Part shown: in pieces, positions 30,308 through 40,489 of the stretch | Position numbering within the stretch: the stretch's first letter is position 1 | Layout: each line of letters opens with the position of its first letter | Assembly: GCA_002370555.1 (NCBI GenBank) | Contig: AP014718.1 | Coordinates: 1,860,001 to 1,924,000 of the forward strand | Origin: Arthrobacter sp. Hiyo4 | GTDB lineage: Bacteria; Actinomycetota; Actinomycetes; Actinomycetales; Micrococcaceae | Direction of reading: 5' to 3' | DNA length: 64,000 bases | Notes under the pieces: generated by a model | What the model was told of the DNA's origin: nothing | What the model saw: the letters and a program-made list of their open reading frames with translations, nothing else | Databases searched by the model: none | Made by a program: the position numbers and the translations under genes

Positions 30308-33300
30308 GTGTTTGGCTGGGTTACCCGGTTCAGCATGCAGTTCCGAATCTTGGTTCTCGCCCTCGCGGCGGGCCTCATAACTTTTGGCGTCGTGAACGTT
30401 CCACATATGGCCGTGGACACCATGCCGGAGTTCGCCCCCGCACAGGTAGAGATCCAAACTGAGGCCCTAGGGCTCTCCGCGGTTGAAGTTGAGCAGCTTA
30501 TTACCGCACCAATGGAGGCAGACCTCCTCAACGGGGTGGCCTGGCTCGACGAGATCCGCTCCAAATCCGTCCCGGGGCTGTCGTCCATCGAACTGGTCTT
30601 CGAGCCCGGCACGGACCTCCTGCGCGCACGCCAGTTGGTTGCGGAACGGATGACGCAGGCGCACGCGCTGCCTAACGTCTCATCGCCGCCGCTGATCATG
30701 CAGCCCATGTCCTCCACCAGCCGCGTGCTGATGGTCAGGATGAACTCCAAGGAGCTCTCCGGCATTGAGATGTCGGTCCTGGCCAGATGGAAAATCAAGC
30801 CGCGGCTGATCGGTATCCCGGGCGTGGCGAACGTGTCCATCTGGGGCCAGCGCGAACAGCAGCTGCAGGTTGAGGTCACTCCGACGCAGCTGCGCGACAA
30901 AGGCATTACCCTTGAGCAGCTGATTAAGACCACAGGCAACGCGGTCTGGGTTTCGCCGTTGAGCTTCCTGGAGGCTTCGACGCCCGGGACCGGCGGTTTC
31001 GTGGAGTCCCCCAACCAGCGCCTTGGCATCCAGCACGTCCTCCCCATCCGCACGCCGGCCGACCTGGCCAAAGTCAGCGTGGAGGACACGGACCCGCAGT
31101 TGCTGCTGGGCGACATTGCCCAGGTCAAGGAAGACCACCAGCCGCTGATCGGTGACGCCGTTGGGGCGGACGCCGGCCTGATGCTGGTGATCGAGAAGTT
31201 CCCCGGCATCAGCGCCCTGGAGGTTACCCGCAGTGTTGAGGCGGCCCTCAAGGACATGGAGCCGGGCCTCACGGGCATCCAGATCGATACTTCTGTCTTC
31301 AGGCCTGCGACCGGTGTTCAGGACTCCGTCAACAGCCTCGGCCTGGCGCTCCTGATCAGCCTGCTGATTGCGGTAGCACTGTTTTGGCTGCTGTTCCGGT
31401 CCTGGCGGGTCGCTGTGATCGCACTCGTGGCCATCGCCACTACCGTCACGACGGCGGCGGTGGTGCTGTTCGCCCAAAACGCAACACTTAACATCACCGT
31501 CCTGATGGGAATTCTGCTCGGCACGTCCGTGATCGTGGGCGACATCGTGGAAGACGTTCAGGCCCACCGACGACAGCGCGCCGTCCAGGAGGCGACGGAC
31601 GCCGAGGCTACCCCGAGGTCGCGCCGCAGCTACCTCGTCCGCGGGGTCCGCACACCGCTGTTCCACGCATCGCTGATGATGGTGGTTGTCCTCGTTCCGA
31701 CCCTCTTCGTGACCGGAGTAGGCGGCTCGTTTCTTTCGCCGCTTTTCTGGTCGCTGGCGCTGACGCTGGCCACCGCCCTGATCGTAGGCTTGTCCGTCAC
31801 ACCGGTACTGGCGTTTTTCCTCCTTCCGTCCAAGACCGCCACCGACAGGGAACTTCCCGCCGTCGGACGGGCGAAGGCGTACTACGACCGCGCACTGGCC
31901 GGGGTTAACTCCCGGAAGCCCCTGGCGATCGTGGCCATCGTGGTCGTGGGGATCCTTGGCGTCGCTGCCGGCTCGCAACTGGCAGGAAACCGGCCGCTCG
32001 TTCCCACCATGCCCGACAGGACCCTGTTGGTGCAGTGGGACACCATGGCCGGGACGTCCAATGACGAAGTCCGGCGGATCGCTGCCCTGGCCTCCGATGA
32101 ACTCAGGGCCCTCCCGGGGGTTACGGGCGTCGGCGGTCACGTGGGACGCGCCATCTCTGCGGATCAGGTGGTTGGCAACAGCTCTGCTGAGCTGTGGGTG
32201 TCGATCGCACGGGACGCCAACTTCAGCGAAACGGAGCGGGCGGTACGGGACGTGGTCCAGGGCTACCCGGGCATCGCGCACAACGTCCTGAACTACTCGC
32301 AACAGACCGTCGGCGACATGCGCTCCAGCCTGGAGCCGGGATTCGCGGTCCGCGTCTACGGAACGGAAATGCCGGTGCTCCGTGAAAAGGCAGAAGAGGT
32401 CCGCCAGGCCCTCCAGAAGATCGACGGTGTGAACAACCCGACCATCGACGCCGCTGCCATGACCGCGATCGTAGAGGTCCAGGTCAATCTCGAGGCTGCC
32501 CAAAAGTTCGGCATCAAGCCCGGTGACGCGAGGCGCGCCGCTGCGACACTGATGCAGGGCATCGTCGTCGGGAACCTCTTTGAGGAGCAGAAGGTGTTCG
32601 AAGTGGTTGTCCGCGGCGCGGTTGGCGTCCGGGATGACCTGACCAGTATCCGTGAGCTGCTCCTTGACGCTCCTAATGGCGGCCACGTCCAACTGGGCCA
32701 GGTCGCCGACGTTCGCATGGTCCCCAGCGAAGTTGTTATCCAGCACGATGCCAGCTCGCGGCGGATCGACGTTGTGGCTGACGTCAGCGGACGCCCGCTG
32801 GCAGATATCCAGCGGGACATCGAGGCGGCCATCCAGCAGATCCAGTTCCCGCTCGAACACCACGCCGAGATCCCCACGAAATATAGCCAGCTGCAGGCCG
32901 CAGACACCCTGGTTCATGGACTCGGAATCGCGGCCATCCTGGCTGTGCTGCTTCTGCTTCAGACTGCAGTGCGGAGCTGGAAGCTTGCCCTCGCCGTCTT
33001 CCTGACGCTTCCCGCCGCGATGGCGGGAGCGGCGGTCGCCGCATGGATCGGGGCGGAGTCCCTGTCCTGGCTGTCGCTGACGGCGTTTGCGGCCGTGGTG
33101 GCCATCGCTGCACGTAATGCGGCGCTCCTGTCCGCGCGTGTTGACGAACTCTGGCGGGAGTCCGCACAGATCTCACGCACTGACCTGGTCATGACGGCGG
33201 CCCGGGACCGGATATCGCCGATCCTGAAATCCGCCCTCATTACGTTCCTCTTGCTGATACCGCCCGCCTTCCTCGGCGGCGCGGTAGGCCAGACCCTGAT

Positions 33301-33481
33301 CGTGCCCATGCTGCTGATCATAGCCGGCGGGCTCGTGACCACAACGCTCGTGGGGATCTTTGTGCTCCCGCTGCTCATACTCTGGTTCGGTCCCCGCACC
33401 GAGCCGGAAGAGTGGTCAGAGGTCTACGAATCGGAAGTTCCAGTCATCCCTGTTATGCCGGAAAAGGTGGAAGTATCATGA
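30308..33481 (+). CDS. RND efflux permease, HME-like (first of a pair)
   Basis: A 1057-residue resistance-nodulation-division protein, intact. Layout: TM1 about residues 11-32, first porter domain (TMPEFAPAQVEIQTEALGLSA is the heavy-metal-efflux-type opening), TM2-6 around 330-520, TM7 near 540, second porter domain, TM8-12 from about 870. CusA/CzcA relatives export metal ions using the proton gradient. The TM4 relay that normally reads VDDA/VDG..EN is VGDIVEDVQ here (Gly411-Asp412, Gln418), so the first relay Asp and the Glu are missing. GTG start; its stop overlaps the next gene's ATG (ATGA). Substrate unknown. Confidence 0.88.
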   Translation: MFGWVTRFSMQFRILVLALAAGLITFGVVNVPHMAVDTMPEFAPAQVEIQTEALGLSAVEVEQLITAPMEADLLNGVAWLDEIRSKSVPGLSSIELVFEPGTDLLRARQLVAERMTQAHALPNVSSPPLIMQPMSSTSRVLMVRMNSKELSGIEMSVLARWKIKPRLIGIPGVANVSIWGQREQQLQVEVTPTQLRDKGITLEQLIKTTGNAVWVSPLSFLEASTPGTGGFVESPNQRLGIQHVLPIRTPADLAKVSVEDTDPQLLLGDIAQVKEDHQPLIGDAVGADAGLMLVIEKFPGISALEVTRSVEAALKDMEPGLTGIQIDTSVFRPATGVQDSVNSLGLALLISLLIAVALFWLLFRSWRVAVIALVAIATTVTTAAVVLFAQNATLNITVLMGILLGTSVIVGDIVEDVQAHRRQRAVQEATDAEATPRSRRSYLVRGVRTPLFHASLMMVVVLVPTLFVTGVGGSFLSPLFWSLALTLATALIVGLSVTPVLAFFLLPSKTATDRELPAVGRAKAYYDRALAGVNSRKPLAIVAIVVVGILGVAAGSQLAGNRPLVPTMPDRTLLVQWDTMAGTSNDEVRRIAALASDELRALPGVTGVGGHVGRAISADQVVGNSSAELWVSIARDANFSETERAVRDVVQGYPGIAHNVLNYSQQTVGDMRSSLEPGFAVRVYGTEMPVLREKAEEVRQALQKIDGVNNPTIDAAAMTAIVEVQVNLEAAQKFGIKPGDARRAAATLMQGIVVGNLFEEQKVFEVVVRGAVGVRDDLTSIRELLLDAPNGGHVQLGQVADVRMVPSEVVIQHDASSRRIDVVADVSGRPLADIQRDIEAAIQQIQFPLEHHAEIPTKYSQLQAADTLVHGLGIAAILAVLLLLQTAVRSWKLALAVFLTLPAAMAGAAVAAWIGAESLSWLSLTAFAAVVAIAARNAALLSARVDELWRESAQISRTDLVMTAARDRISPILKSALITFLLLIPPAFLGGAVGQTLIVPMLLIIAGGLVTTTLVGIFVLPLLILWFGPRTEPEEWSEVYESEVPVIPVMPEKVEVS

Positions 33482-33932
33482 CCAGCAAAAGGACCCTGCG
33501 GCGCCTGCCAGTGGCGGCCGCTGCCTGCGCAGCACTGCTGTTTTCACTGCCCGCCTGTGCTCAACCCTCAGCCATGGCAGAAACCGCATCTGAAGCGGCT
33601 GCCAAGGTGGAAAAGAATGCCGACACCGGCATAGCACGCATCACGCTGAGCCAGCGGGCCATTGAACGGCTGGAGCTGCTCACCGACACGGTCAAGCCGG
33701 GTCCGGGGGCGCGGACGTCCTGTTCCCCTACGCAGCGCTGCTGTACGACGCGCAGGGGAAGACCTGGGTGTACATCAACGCCGAGCCACGGGTGTACGAG
33801 CGCCAGTCCGTCACGGTGACCAAAATCGAAGCGGGCGCGGTCACAGCCAGTGTCGGCCCAGCTGTTGGAACGCCTGTGGTAACAGTAGCCGCGGCTGAGT
33901 TGTTCGGCGCAGAGTTCGTTACGGGCAAATGA
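33478..33932 (+). CDS. minimal RND adaptor-like lipoprotein, frameshifted
   Basis: Signal peptide RLPVAAAACAALLFSLPAC ends at a plausible lipidated Cys near residue 27. After a short Ala/Glu-rich stretch, ITLSQRAIERLELLTDTV and FPYAALLYDAQGKTWVYINAEPRVYERQSVTV...GTPVVTVAAAELFGAEF match only the last, membrane-proximal domain of RND periplasmic adaptors (the ...AALl.d..G..wVyv....f.r..V... pattern). The lipoyl, hairpin and barrel domains are absent. A G is missing near 33705; corrected length is 151 residues. It lies between the two permeases with 4-base overlap and 1-base gap, so it is surely a partner. Confidence 0.72.
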
Positions 33933-33933
33933 C

Positions 33934-36900
33934 ATGCGCCGGATTGTCGCGGCAAGCCTAAGGTTCAGATCGATCATCATTGCGATGGCGGCGGCGCTGT
34001 TGATGATAGGCGGCGCCCAGCTCAGCAGTGCCTCGGTGGACGTGTTCCCTGAATTCGCGCCGCCGAAAGTGGAGGTCCAGACAGCCTGCCTGGGACTTAC
34101 CGCCGCTGAGGTGGAAGAACTCGTTTCGGTTCCCATGGAAGAAGCCTTCAACGGCATCGACGGTCTCGACCACATGCGGTCCAAGTCGGTACCGCAGCTG
34201 TCCTCGATTGTGATGGAATTCGAGAATGGCACGGATCTGCTCACGGCCCGACAGCTTGTGTCCGAGCGGATGGCGACGGTCATTCCGACGCTGCCCACCT
34301 GGGCGGCGCCGCCGGTCATGCTGCAGCCCCTGTCCTCCACCAGCCGGGTCATGAAGATCGGGCTGTCCTCGGACACCCGATCCCTGATCGAGATGTCAAT
34401 GATTTCCTACTGGAACATCAGGGCCCATCTGCTCCGCGTTCCCGGCGTGGCAAACGTGGCAATCTGGGGTGAACGTCTCCAGATGCTTCAAGTCCAGGCA
34501 GACCCGGCCAAGCTGGCAGCAAACAGGGTCAGCCTGGAAACCGTCATGAGCACCACCGCCAATGCCCTCGACGCCGGCCTGCTCCAGTATTCCTCCGGTG
34601 CCCTGATCGGCACCGGCGGTTCCCTGGACACACCCAGCCAGACAATTGGGATCAGGCACGTCCAGCCCATCACCACGCCTGCGGACCTCGCGAAGGTGGC
34701 ACTGGAGGATCGTGAGGGACAGCCCCCGCTCCAGCTGGGCGACGTGGCCAATGTGGTGGAGGACCACCAGCAGCTGATCGGTGACGCCGTCATCAACGGC
34801 GGACCGGGCCTGATGCTGATCGTGGAAAAACTGCCTTGGGGCAACACCCTCGAAGTGACGCGGGGGGTGGAAGAGGCCATGAAGCAACTCGAGCCCGGCT
34901 TGACCGGAATCGCTGTGGACACTGCCATTTTCCGGCCGGCGACCTTCATTGAGGAATCCCTCGACAACCTGAGCGTAGCCCTGCTGCTGGGATGCCTGCT
35001 GGTGATCCTGGTATTGAGTGTCTTCCTCTTCCAGTGGCGGACGGCCCTGGTCAGCGTGCTGGCCATCCCCTTGTCACTGGTGGCGGCGGCCCTCGTGTTG
35101 TATTGGACCGGCGGCACGGTCAACACCATGGTGCTTGCGGGGTTGGTGATTGCCGTCGGAGTGGTGGTGGACGATGCCATCATCGACGTCGAAAATATCG
35201 TCAGACGGCTCCGGCACCACAGGGCCAGCGGAGCGCCCGGAAGCACCGCCAGGGTGGTGGTCAACGCGTCGCTTGAGGTCCGCGGACCAATCGTTTACGC
35301 CACGCTGATCATCGTCGCCGCAACGGTTCCGATCTTCTTCCTGGACGGGCTGACCGGGGCGTTCTTCCGTCCGCTGGCCACGTCCTACACCCTCGCGGTG
35401 GTCGCGTCCATGCTCGTGGCGCTGACGGTCACGCCGGCAATGGCGTACATCGTCCTGCGAAATGCCAAGCTGGAGGATCGAGATCCGCCCGTGGTCAGGG
35501 TCCTGAAGCGTTGGTATGCCAACGCGCTCCGGCCCATTGTCCGCCGTCCTGTCCCCGGCTACCTGACTCTGGCAGCCGTGGGCGTCATCGGCATCGTAGC
35601 GGCGCCGCTGCTGGGCCAATCGTTGCTCCCGTCCTTCAAGGAGCGTGATTTCCTGATGCACTGGCTCACGCAGCCCGGCACGTCCAACGCCGAGGAAGTC
35701 CGGGTCAGCCAGCTGGCCTGCAAGGAACTCATGACCATCCCCGGAGTGAACAACTGCGGGTCCCACACAGGACAGGCGTTCAACGCCGATGAGGTGGTGG
35801 GCGTCTACTTCGGTGAGAACTGGATCAGCGTCGACCCCGGGGTGGATTATGACCAAACCCTGGCAGCAGTGGCGGCGGTCGTGGACGGGTATCCCGGAAT
35901 CCAACGGGACGTGCAGACGTACCTCAAGGAACGCATTCGCGAGGTACTCACCGGAACCGGTTACGCCGTCGTCGTCCGCGTGTACGGGGACGACCTTGCG
36001 ACGCTGCGCCAGGAGGCTGACAAGATCAAAACCATTCTGGGCGGCATTGACGGAGCCATCGGCGCGAAGGTTGCCCTCCAGGCCAGCATTCCGCAGATCG
36101 ATGTGGAAGTGAACCTGGAAGCGGCGAACCGCTACGGGCTGAAGCCGGGCGATGTGCGGCGTGCCGCGGCGACCTTCGTTGCCGGTGAAGAGGTAGGCGA
36201 CATCTACCGGGACGGGAAGGCCTACGACGTCCAGGTGTGGAGCCCGCCGGAGGCCGGACGAGTGTCACGAACATTGAGAACCTTCCCCTCGATACGCCGA
36301 GCGGGTCAAGATCCGGATGGCTGATGTCGCCTCGATTTCGGTCAAACCCACGCCCAACGTCATTGAGCGTTCGGAGGGATCCAGGCGCATTGATGTCAGT
36401 GCCAACGTCAAGGAAGGGGATTTGGCGAAGGTCGTGGAGAAGCTCAAGACCGATATGGAGTCTGTTCAGTTCCCGGTCGGCTACAGCGCGGTTGTCCTCG
36501 GCGAATACGCCGAACGCCAGGCCGCAGCCCAACGGCTGCTGCTCTACTCCATTGGCGCGGTCATCGTCGTCTTCCTTCTCCTGCAGGCTGCCTTCAAGAG
36601 TTGGCGGCTGGCCACCCTGGCCATCCTGACCCTGCCGGTGGCACTCGTGGGCGGGGTGATCGCCGCCCATCTCAGCGGCGGAATCCTGTCCCTGGGTTCG
36701 CTGGTTGGCTTCCTGACGCTCATGGGGATCGCGGCACGAAATGGCATCCTGCTCATCAACCACTGCCAGCATCTGGAGCAGTTTGAGGGGATGCCCTTCG
36801 GACCTGCGCTCGTGCTTCGGGGGGCTGCAGAGCGCTTGTCGCCGATCCTCATGACCACACTGGCCACGGCTTTGGCTCTGGTACCGCTGGTGGTGATGGG

Positions 36901-37075
36901 GAACATCCCCGGCCACGAGATCGAGCATCCCATGGCAGTGGTGATCCTGGGCGGCCTCGTCACATCGACGCTGGTCAACCTGTTCATCGTCCCATCGCTG
37001 TACCTGCGATTCGCCAAAGGTGGCCGCGGCCGCCGGCACGCGGCAGACGAGCGGGAACCCGCTCCTGCGGTTTAG
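33934..37075 (+). CDS. RND efflux permease, HME-like (second of a pair), frameshifted
   Basis: Paralogue of the upstream permease with the same domain order: TM1 at the N-terminus, VDVFPEFAPPKVEVQTACLG, two porter domains and 12 expected helices. Here TM4 keeps the relay, VVVDDAIIDVENIVRR (Asp413, Asp414, Glu420), and the TM10 region has GIAARNGILLINH. Two bases are missing near 36255 and 36300; corrected length is 1047 residues. The gene begins 1 base after the adaptor. The pair may form a mixed trimer or two separate pumps; the substrate is probably a metal ion by family, not shown. Confidence 0.87.
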
Positions 37076-37105
37076 GCTGCCCCACAAGTATGAGAGGCAC
37101 GTGAA

Positions 37106-38006
37106 ATGGCATTCGGAACAAAACGGTTCACGGCGTACGGGCCGCATTACTGCTGGCCTTCGGATCGCTGACTGTGGTGTCGGCACCCACAGCGGGTGCC
37201 GCGCCGCCGGCCCCGGAACTCTGCGGGCCCGGGTCCGCGATCAACTTTGACCGTTCGGATTTCCAGGCTTCCCGCGGATCGATAACAAGTGGTTCCCGCT
37301 CAAGCCCGGCATGCAGTACACGACGACGGGGACCGTCATCTCTGCCGAAGGGACCAGCACACGCACCGTCGTGCATACAGTCACCGGGCTGACCAAGGTG
37401 ATTGACGGCGTCAAGACCCGCGTCCTATGGGACCGCGACTACTCGGACGGCGAACTGGTGGAATCCGAACTGGCCTTCTTTGCGCAGACTGGAAAGGGAA
37501 CGGTCTGGCTATTCGGCGAATATCCGGAGGAATACGAAAACGGCGAGTTCGTTGGTGCGCCCAGCACTTTCATCAGCGGGCTTGCCAAGGCCCAGGCCGG
37601 CATCGCCATGCAGGCCAGGCCCCGGACCGGCACGCCGGACTATGTCCAGGCCTATGCACCCAAGGTTGACTTCCTTGACTGCGGGACAGTGTTCCAGAAA
37701 AACCAGCACGTCTGCGTCCCGACTGGCTGCTACGACGATGTACTGGTCATCGATGAATACAACCCGCTGGAACCGCCTGAGGCAGGCCACCAGCGGAAGT
37801 TCTACTCAGCCGGAACAGGGCTGGTCAAAGTCACCGCTGTTGGCGGTCCCGACCAGGAATTCATGGACCTGGTGAAAGTGAAGAAGCTGGGCGCCGCGCA
37901 GTTCGCGGCCGTCAACACCCAAGCGCTGGAACTGGATGAGCGGGCATACTCGGTCAGCCGAAGTGTCTATGCGAAGACACCGCCAGCTGAACTCGACGGA
38001 CCCTGA
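37106..38006 (+). CDS. secreted protein of unknown function, frameshifted
   Basis: ATG 37106 with GAGAGG upstream. Corrected, the N-terminus is a Sec signal (AALLLAFGSLTVVSAPTAGAA, cleavage likely after about residue 34). The mature part starts near LCGPGSAINFDRSDF and is rich in beta-type segments: WFPLKPGMQYTTTGTV, TVVHTVTGLTKVIDGVKTRV, KGTVWLFGEYPEEYENGEFV, DDVLVIDEYNPLEPPEAGHQ, KFYSAGTGLVKVTAVGG. Four or five Cys (ELCGP, LDCGT, HVCVPTGC) could form disulfides. Breaks near 37133 and 37276; 300 residues. I recognise the pattern from uncharacterised secreted proteins but know no function. Last gene of the RND cassette, 30 bases downstream. Confidence 0.75.
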
Positions 38007-38019
38007 CCCGCAAAAGACC

Positions 38020-38052
38020 AGGGAGGGCGGCACTCCTCGGGCCACCCTCCCT
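38020..38052. terminator. terminator hairpin between RND cassette and glpK
   Basis: AGGGAGGGCGG (38020-38030) pairs with CCACCCTCCCT (38042-38052) with one mismatch and an 11-base loop, followed by GTTCGTT. It lies between convergent genes and can serve both. Confidence 0.75.
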
Positions 38053-38084
38053 GTTCGTTGCAGTCCGGAGACCGGTTTGGAGTG

Positions 38085-39599
38085 CTAGCGCACGTCCTCG
38101 TCGACCCAATCCATGGACTTCGTCACGGCCTTCCTCCACAGGCGCAGCTGCCGGTCCTGCTCGGCCTGGTCCAGTTTCGGTTCCCACCTCTTGTCCTCGG
38201 ACCAGTTGGACGAGAGTTCGCCGAGGTCCTTCCAGAAGCCGACGGCGAGGCCGGCTGCGTAGGCGGCGCCCAGTGCGGTGGTTTCCACTACCTTCGGCCG
38301 GATCACCGGAACGCCCAGGATGTCCGCCTGGAACTGCATCAGCGCGTCGTTGGCAACCATGCCGCCGTCGACCTTCAGTTCAGTGAGCGGAACACCGGAA
38401 TCCGCGTTGACCGCGTCCAGCACCTCGCGGGTTTGGAAGGCTGTGGCCTCCAGCGCCGCCCGGGCGATGTGGTTCTTGTTGACGAACCGGGTCAGGCCCA
38501 CGATCGCGCCGCGGGCATCCGAACGCCAGTACGGGGCGAAGAGCCCCGAGAAGGCCGGAACAATGTAGACGCCGCCGTTGTCCTCAACGGCCGCCGCCAG
38601 CGTTTCCACCTCCGGCGCGCTGCTGATCATGCCCAAGTTGTCCCGGAGCCACTGGATCAGGGAACCGGTGACCGCGATAGAGCCTTCCAGCGCATAGTGC
38701 GTTGGGGCATCGCCGAGCTTGTACCCGACCGTGGTGAGCAGACCGTTCTTCGAGTGAACAATCTCCTCGCCGGTATTGAAGATCAGGAAGCAGCCGGTGC
38801 CGTACGTGTTTTTGGCTTCACCGGCCTCGAACGCCGCCTGCCCGAACGTGGCGGCCTGCTGGTCACCCAGGATGCCTGACACGGGAACTTCGCGCAGCAG
38901 CTGGGAGGTGTGCACGGTGCCGTAGACCTCGGAGGAGGACTTGATGGCCGGCATCATGCTCAGCGGCACTCCAAAGATGCCCAGGATCTCCTCGTCCCAG
39001 GTCAGGGTCTCCAGGTCCATGAACAACGTGCGGGAGGCGTTGGTGACGTCCGTGACGTGCACTCCGCCGTCCACCCCGCCGGTCAGGTTCCAGAGGACCC
39101 AGGCGTCGGTGTTGCCGAAGATCAGGTCACCGGCTTCCGCTTTGGCCCGGGCGCCGTCAACGTTGTCCAGGATCCACTTGATCTTTGTCCCTGAGAAATA
39201 GGTGGCCAGCGGCAGCCCCACCTTCTGCTTAAACCGCTCCGGGCCGCCGTTCTTGGCCAGCTCATCCACGATGTCCTGCGTGCGGGTATCCTGCCAGACA
39301 ATTGCGTTGTAGACGGCCTCGCCGGTGGTCTTGTCCCAGACGACGGCGGTCTCGCGCTGATTGGTGATTCCGACGGCGGCGATATCGTGCCGGGTCAGGT
39401 TCGCCTTGGAGAGGGCGGAAGCGATCACCTCGCGGGTGTTGTTCCAGATCTCGGCCGGGTTGTGCTCCACCCAACCCGCCTGCGGGAAGATCTGCTCGTG
39501 CTCCATCTGGCCCGAGGACACGATAGCGCCGCTGTGGTCAAAGATGATGGCGCGGGAGCTGGTGGTGCCCTGGTCAATGGCGATGACGTATTGGTTCAT
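38085..39599 (-). CDS. glpK: glycerol kinase
   Basis: Phosphorylates glycerol to glycerol 3-phosphate with ATP; cytosolic FGGY-family kinase. [21 protein letters not shown] at the start is the phosphate-binding loop; [43 protein letters not shown] and [21 protein letters not shown] are family signatures. Intact at 504 residues, normal length. It is third in glpD-glpF-glpK. Confidence 0.96.
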   Translation of the reverse strand: MNQYVIAIDQGTTSSRAIIFDHSGAIVSSGQMEHEQIFPQAGWVEHNPAEIWNNTREVIASALSKANLTRHDIAAVGITNQRETAVVWDKTTGEAVYNAIVWQDTRTQDIVDELAKNGGPERFKQKVGLPLATYFSGTKIKWILDNVDGARAKAEAGDLIFGNTDAWVLWNLTGGVDGGVHVTDVTNASRTLFMDLETLTWDEEILGIFGVPLSMMPAIKSSSEVYGTVHTSQLLREVPVSGILGDQQAATFGQAAFEAGEAKNTYGTGCFLIFNTGEEIVHSKNGLLTTVGYKLGDAPTHYALEGSIAVTGSLIQWLRDNLGMISSAPEVETLAAAVEDNGGVYIVPAFSGLFAPYWRSDARGAIVGLTRFVNKNHIARAALEATAFQTREVLDAVNADSGVPLTELKVDGGMVANDALMQFQADILGVPVIRPKVVETTALGAAYAAGLAVGFWKDLGELSSNWSEDKRWEPKLDQAEQDRQLRLWRKAVTKSMDWVDEDVR

Positions 39600-39643
39600 G
39601 GTGACGTCCTTGTCTGTATTTTTGTGTGTGTTTGAGATGGTTG

Positions 39644-40395
39644 CTAGCCGGCGATGGCGGGCATGATCATGGGAACCCAGAGAGCCACCAGGCCGGCGAG
39701 CGTGCCGCCAACCAGGGGCCCCACCACGGGGATCCAGGAGTAGGCCCAGTCACTGGAACCCTTGCCCTTGATGGGCAGGATCGCGTGGGCGATGCGCGGC
39801 CCGAGGTCACGGGCCGGATTGATGGCGTAGCCCGTAGGCCCACCCAGTGATACACCGATGCCCACCACGAGCAGGGCGACCGCCAGCGGCCCCAGGCCCG
39901 AGGGCGTCCCGCCAAAGGTCAGGATGACGAACACCAGGACAAACGTGCCGATGATCTCGGTGACGAGGTTCCAGGGGTGGAGCGGATGGCAGGACCGGTG
40001 GAAAACGTCGCGAGCTTGTTGGCTTCGACGGGCTCGGCATCGAAGTGCTGCTTGTACGCGGCCCAGCAAACCACCGCGCCCAGGAACGCCCCGAGCAGTT
40101 CACCGCCGAAGTAGGTCAGCGTCGAGGCGACGTCAACCTTGACGTCCGGGGCATATTCGCCCTTGCCGTTGACCAACAGGCCCAGCGTGACGGCGGGATT
40201 GAGGTGGGCGCCGGATTTGGCGGCAACAAAAACACCCGCGAATACGGCGATCCCCCACCCCCAGGTCACCATCAGGAACCCGCCGCTGTTGCCTTTTGTG
40301 CCCTTCAGGGCAACGTTGGCCACGACGCCGCAACCCAGCAGGGTGAGCATCGCCGTTCCGAAGACTTCGGAAAGAAAAACAATTCCAAGAGACAT
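39644..40395 (-). CDS. glpF: glycerol facilitator (aquaporin family), frameshifted
   Basis: MIP-family channel for glycerol uptake. Two NPA motifs, [12 protein letters not shown] and [15 protein letters not shown]; the Asp after NPAR is the aquaglyceroporin-type residue. Six membrane helices are predicted by eye. Of two adjacent ATGs the second (40395) is better spaced from GAGGAG. A base is missing near 39975, between the halves; corrected length is about 250 residues. glpK follows 44 bases later. Confidence 0.92.
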
Positions 40396-40489
40396 CATTG
40401 ACTCCTCTATTTTCTGTTGTGCGGTCCTTCGCGGGTTGAAGGACCGTTGAACCGGAGCGCTATGACGCCCCGGCTGCAGCCTGGCCTGC

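Noticed and set aside
30680..32917. A 745-codon open frame antisense to the first RND permease
   Set aside because: High GC at third positions opens long antisense frames; the product is low-complexity His/Asp/Arg-rich and the sense strand encodes a complete conserved RND protein.
33934..37075. Programmed ribosomal frameshifting in the second RND permease or other split genes
   Set aside because: No shared slippery heptamer or downstream structure is seen at the breaks, and the same kind of break occurs in many unrelated genes.
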